NCBI RefSeq assembly: GCF_000421645.1 | Contig: NZ_ATXK01000002.1 | Location: 775,817-839,816, forward strand | Direction of reading: 5' to 3' | DNA from: Aurantimonas coralicida DSM 14790 | GTDB lineage: Bacteria; Pseudomonadota; Alphaproteobacteria; Rhizobiales; Rhizobiaceae | DNA: 64,000 nucleotides | Part shown: positions 62,478-64,000 of the stretch, one piece after another | How positions within the stretch are numbered: the first letter of the stretch is position 1 | Layout: every line of letters begins with the position of its first letter | The notes under the pieces: generated by a model | What the model saw: only the letters and a program-made list of their open reading frames with translations | The model's database searches: none | Told to the model about the DNA's origin: nothing | Made by a program: the position numbers and the translations under genes

Positions 62478-62868
62478 CACTCACAATTGCAGCAAGAGGG
62501 GCTGCTTCGCCGAATATGAGGTCGTCATAACGACCATATACCGACCATAGAAAACGCCATATTTCTCCCCCACCACACCATACGCACTAAAGCTGCAGTC
62601 AGGGGATCCGACTGGCGACGGGGTCGTTTGGGCTTCTCTCATCATGTTGCCGAAAGCCTGGATCGGCCTTCGACTATTCATTCACACTGGTGCGCTTTCT
62701 CCTGCGCAGAGTTCTTTGCGGACCGGCGCCGCTCGATCGCGCGCTGTTGAGGGCTTGCTCCCTCGCGTCGCCTGCGTCGGTGCGCTCTCGCTAGCGGAAT
62801 TGCCTGCGCGGACGTTTTGCAGGAACGGCCAAGGCAGGGACTGTATGACGTCATTCAGTTTGACGATA
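62478..62868. other. intergenic region with a short palindrome
   Basis: Contains a 16-bp palindrome-like sequence GGTCGT-CATA-ACGACC at 62520-62535 shortly after the preceding gene. No gene is supported. Confidence 0.45.
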
Positions 62869-63393
62869 TCAACCGGCCTCGGCGCCTTCTTTGTCCCAGT
62901 AGCCCCGCACAAAGCTCGCACTTCGCTCGCCATACTCGGACACCGACAGCGACTTCAGGAGCTTTTCTCTGTCGATGTGGTCGCGGACGATGCGCGCGTC
63001 CCTCCAAGGGATATGGGACAGCTCGGCATTCGTCGACAACGCGTGCCCAGTGATCTGCGAAAGGCGCGCCTGCCAACCCTCCTCAGCAAGACTGGCTTCG
63101 AACCAGGCTGCGAGGGCCTCCCAGTCTGGCCACGCCCAATCGTCGGTACTCAATGCAAACAGATCACCGTCGCGTCGGGCGAGGCCAATGCGTTCGCGGG
63201 CTTCCGCAAACCGTCGATCCCAGAGGCGGTCGAGGTCGAGGGCTGCCTCGCGAGCCTGTCGCTCGACTGACGTCCGAAGGGATTTCCGTGCGAGCGGAAA
63301 GCTTCCACGCGGGTCTTTAGGCACGCGCCGGACATACTGCCAGACGCCGTTGCGCTTTGTGAGATGATTCGAGATCGCCACTTCAACCGCCAT
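62869..63393 (-). pseudogene. truncated tyrosine recombinase (DUF6538-type N-terminus)
   Basis: About 174 residues matching only the N-terminal part of phage-type integrases: HLTKRNGVWQYVRRVPKDPR is the DUF6538 hallmark, followed by the core-binding helices. The frame ends before any catalytic R...H-R...Y region, so the protein would be inactive. Probably the remnant of an integrated element. The ATG at 63393 is chosen; a longer frame upstream is not supported. Confidence 0.7.
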
Positions 63394-63589
63394 GTTGCAC
63401 ATGATGTTATGCAGCGGCCTGACAAGCAAGCCGCGCATGAGGGCGGTAAGTGATTGATTTATCAGATGGCCGGAGTACCATTTCAAGGAAATGGTACGCC
63501 CAAGGGGAGGATAAACTCAGTGGTAGGTCACGCGCGATCGAATGATCCGAATATGTGGTAACCTAACGTAACAGGAACGGATCAAGCGC

Positions 63590-63676
63590 ATGACCGAGAC
63601 GCTCTTCGCGCGCCCAATGGAACCGGACGACTTGGATTCGCTCGGCTCTTGGCTCTTGGATATGGACGACCCCTGA
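63590..63676 (+). pseudogene. gene start interrupted by an IS30 element
   Basis: Begins MTETLFARPMEPDDLDSLGS with an AGGAACGG site, resembling the start of an acetyltransferase (GNAT) or related small-enzyme gene. The frame runs into the IS30 left end and stops after 28 codons. The rest presumably lies beyond the element, outside the window. The family guess is weak. Confidence 0.4.
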
Positions 63677-64000
63677 GTTCCAGCGCGAGGTGCAACACCC
63701 CCTAGCCGATGTAGGATCGGCTTGGTTTCCAGACCTTTCGGGAGTGTTGCCATGTCATGCTACGAGCATCTTTCGTCCGCCGAAAGAGAGCGGATTGCCA
63801 TTCTCCTCGCGGCCGGTCATTCGAAGGCGGGCATAGCCAAGACCCTTGGCCGGTCGCGGTCGACTATCAGTCGCGAACTGGAACGCAACGCGCTGCCAGG
63901 CGGCGACTATTCGCCGGTCGTAGCCGACGGAGCCTATATCGAGCGCAGGAGGCGGGATGCCGTGCTCGAGAGTGACGGACGCCTGCGCCAGTTCGTCATC
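63677..64000 (+). mobile_element. left part of an IS30-family element (continues beyond window)
   Basis: The 5' part of an IS30 transposase gene (listed separately) is preceded by a short end region rich in CCAGCGCGAGGTGCAACACC-like sequence. The left boundary is approximate, just inside the interrupted gene. The right end is off the window. Confidence 0.65.
63750..64000 (+). CDS. IS30-family transposase (N-terminal part)
   Basis: Reads from an ATG: MSCYEHLSSAERERIAILLA, then HSKAGIAKTLGRSRSTISRE, LERNALPGGDYSPVVADGAY. The Leu-Ser-x-x-Glu-Arg start and the helix-turn-helix with STISREL are the hallmark of IS30 transposases. The frame is open to the end of the window; the DDE catalytic domain would lie outside. 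Confidence 0.88.

Noticed and set aside
1..64000. tRNA or rRNA genes
   Set aside because: I saw no cloverleaf-type or rRNA-like segments on either strand by eye. A dedicated RNA search would be needed to exclude them fully.

Overview
The window looks like a chromosomal or large-replicon segment of a GC-rich alphaproteobacterium, probably Hyphomicrobiales (Rhizobiales). Supporting features are a tripartite tricarboxylate transporter, an ECF42-type sigma factor, DUF1326/DUF2182 genes, a DUF1236-like SH3 protein, a CsgH-type curli chaperone and a MopA-like heme peroxidase. An Aurantimonas-like source is a reasonable guess from family knowledge, but nothing in the sequence proves it.

Layout. (1) 1-3400: mostly non-coding accessory DNA with a few very small ORFs, a strong terminator and six tandem copies of a covarying hairpin (2057-2786). 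(2) 3415-6700: a YCII/DGPF protein and ECF42 sigma factor pair behind an ECF42-type promoter, then an ArsR/VOC/SRPBCC operon. (3) 6784-13961: a divergent sugar-acid catabolic island (D-2-hydroxyacid dehydrogenase, TctC, FadR-type GntR regulator, DapA-family aldolase/dehydratase; enolase-superfamily dehydratase, TctB, TctA) with two matching 19-bp dyads as likely operators. (4) 14175-19679: a SNase-like protein, an XRE regulator, a LuxR regulator and a complete IS21-family element. (5) 20082-26557: a Na+/H+ antiporter, an SH3/glycine-zipper envelope protein, and a YihY, 24-aa membrane peptide, DUF883-like, DUF1469, DUF3618 stress/envelope operon. (6) 26700-33310: paired DUF1326 genes with DUF2182, a FecR/CHASE2-cyclase pair, and IS66 and IS5 remnants. 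(7) 33587-48695: a type I secretion locus with an RTX protein of about 3050 residues carrying two complete animal-type heme peroxidase domains, an ABC exporter, a second RTX protein and an HlyD adaptor. (8) 50045-62477: an alphaproteobacterial curli locus with CsgF, CsgG, a CsgD-like regulator, six curlin-like proteins, CsgH and an Inh-SH3 periplasmic protein. (9) 62869-64000: a truncated recombinase, and a small gene cut by an IS30 element that runs off the window.

The peroxidase/type I secretion locus and the curli locus are separated by only about 1.3 kb containing IS debris, and both make extracellular matrix or enzyme products. The most attractive reading is a secreted Mn(II)- or halide-oxidising peroxidase deployed in an amyloid-rich biofilm. 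That link is inference. The strongest unexplained DNA-level signals are the six-copy covarying hairpin array, the GACCAAAGT sites ahead of the peroxidase, and three look-alike GGGGCGGC hairpins between curlin genes.
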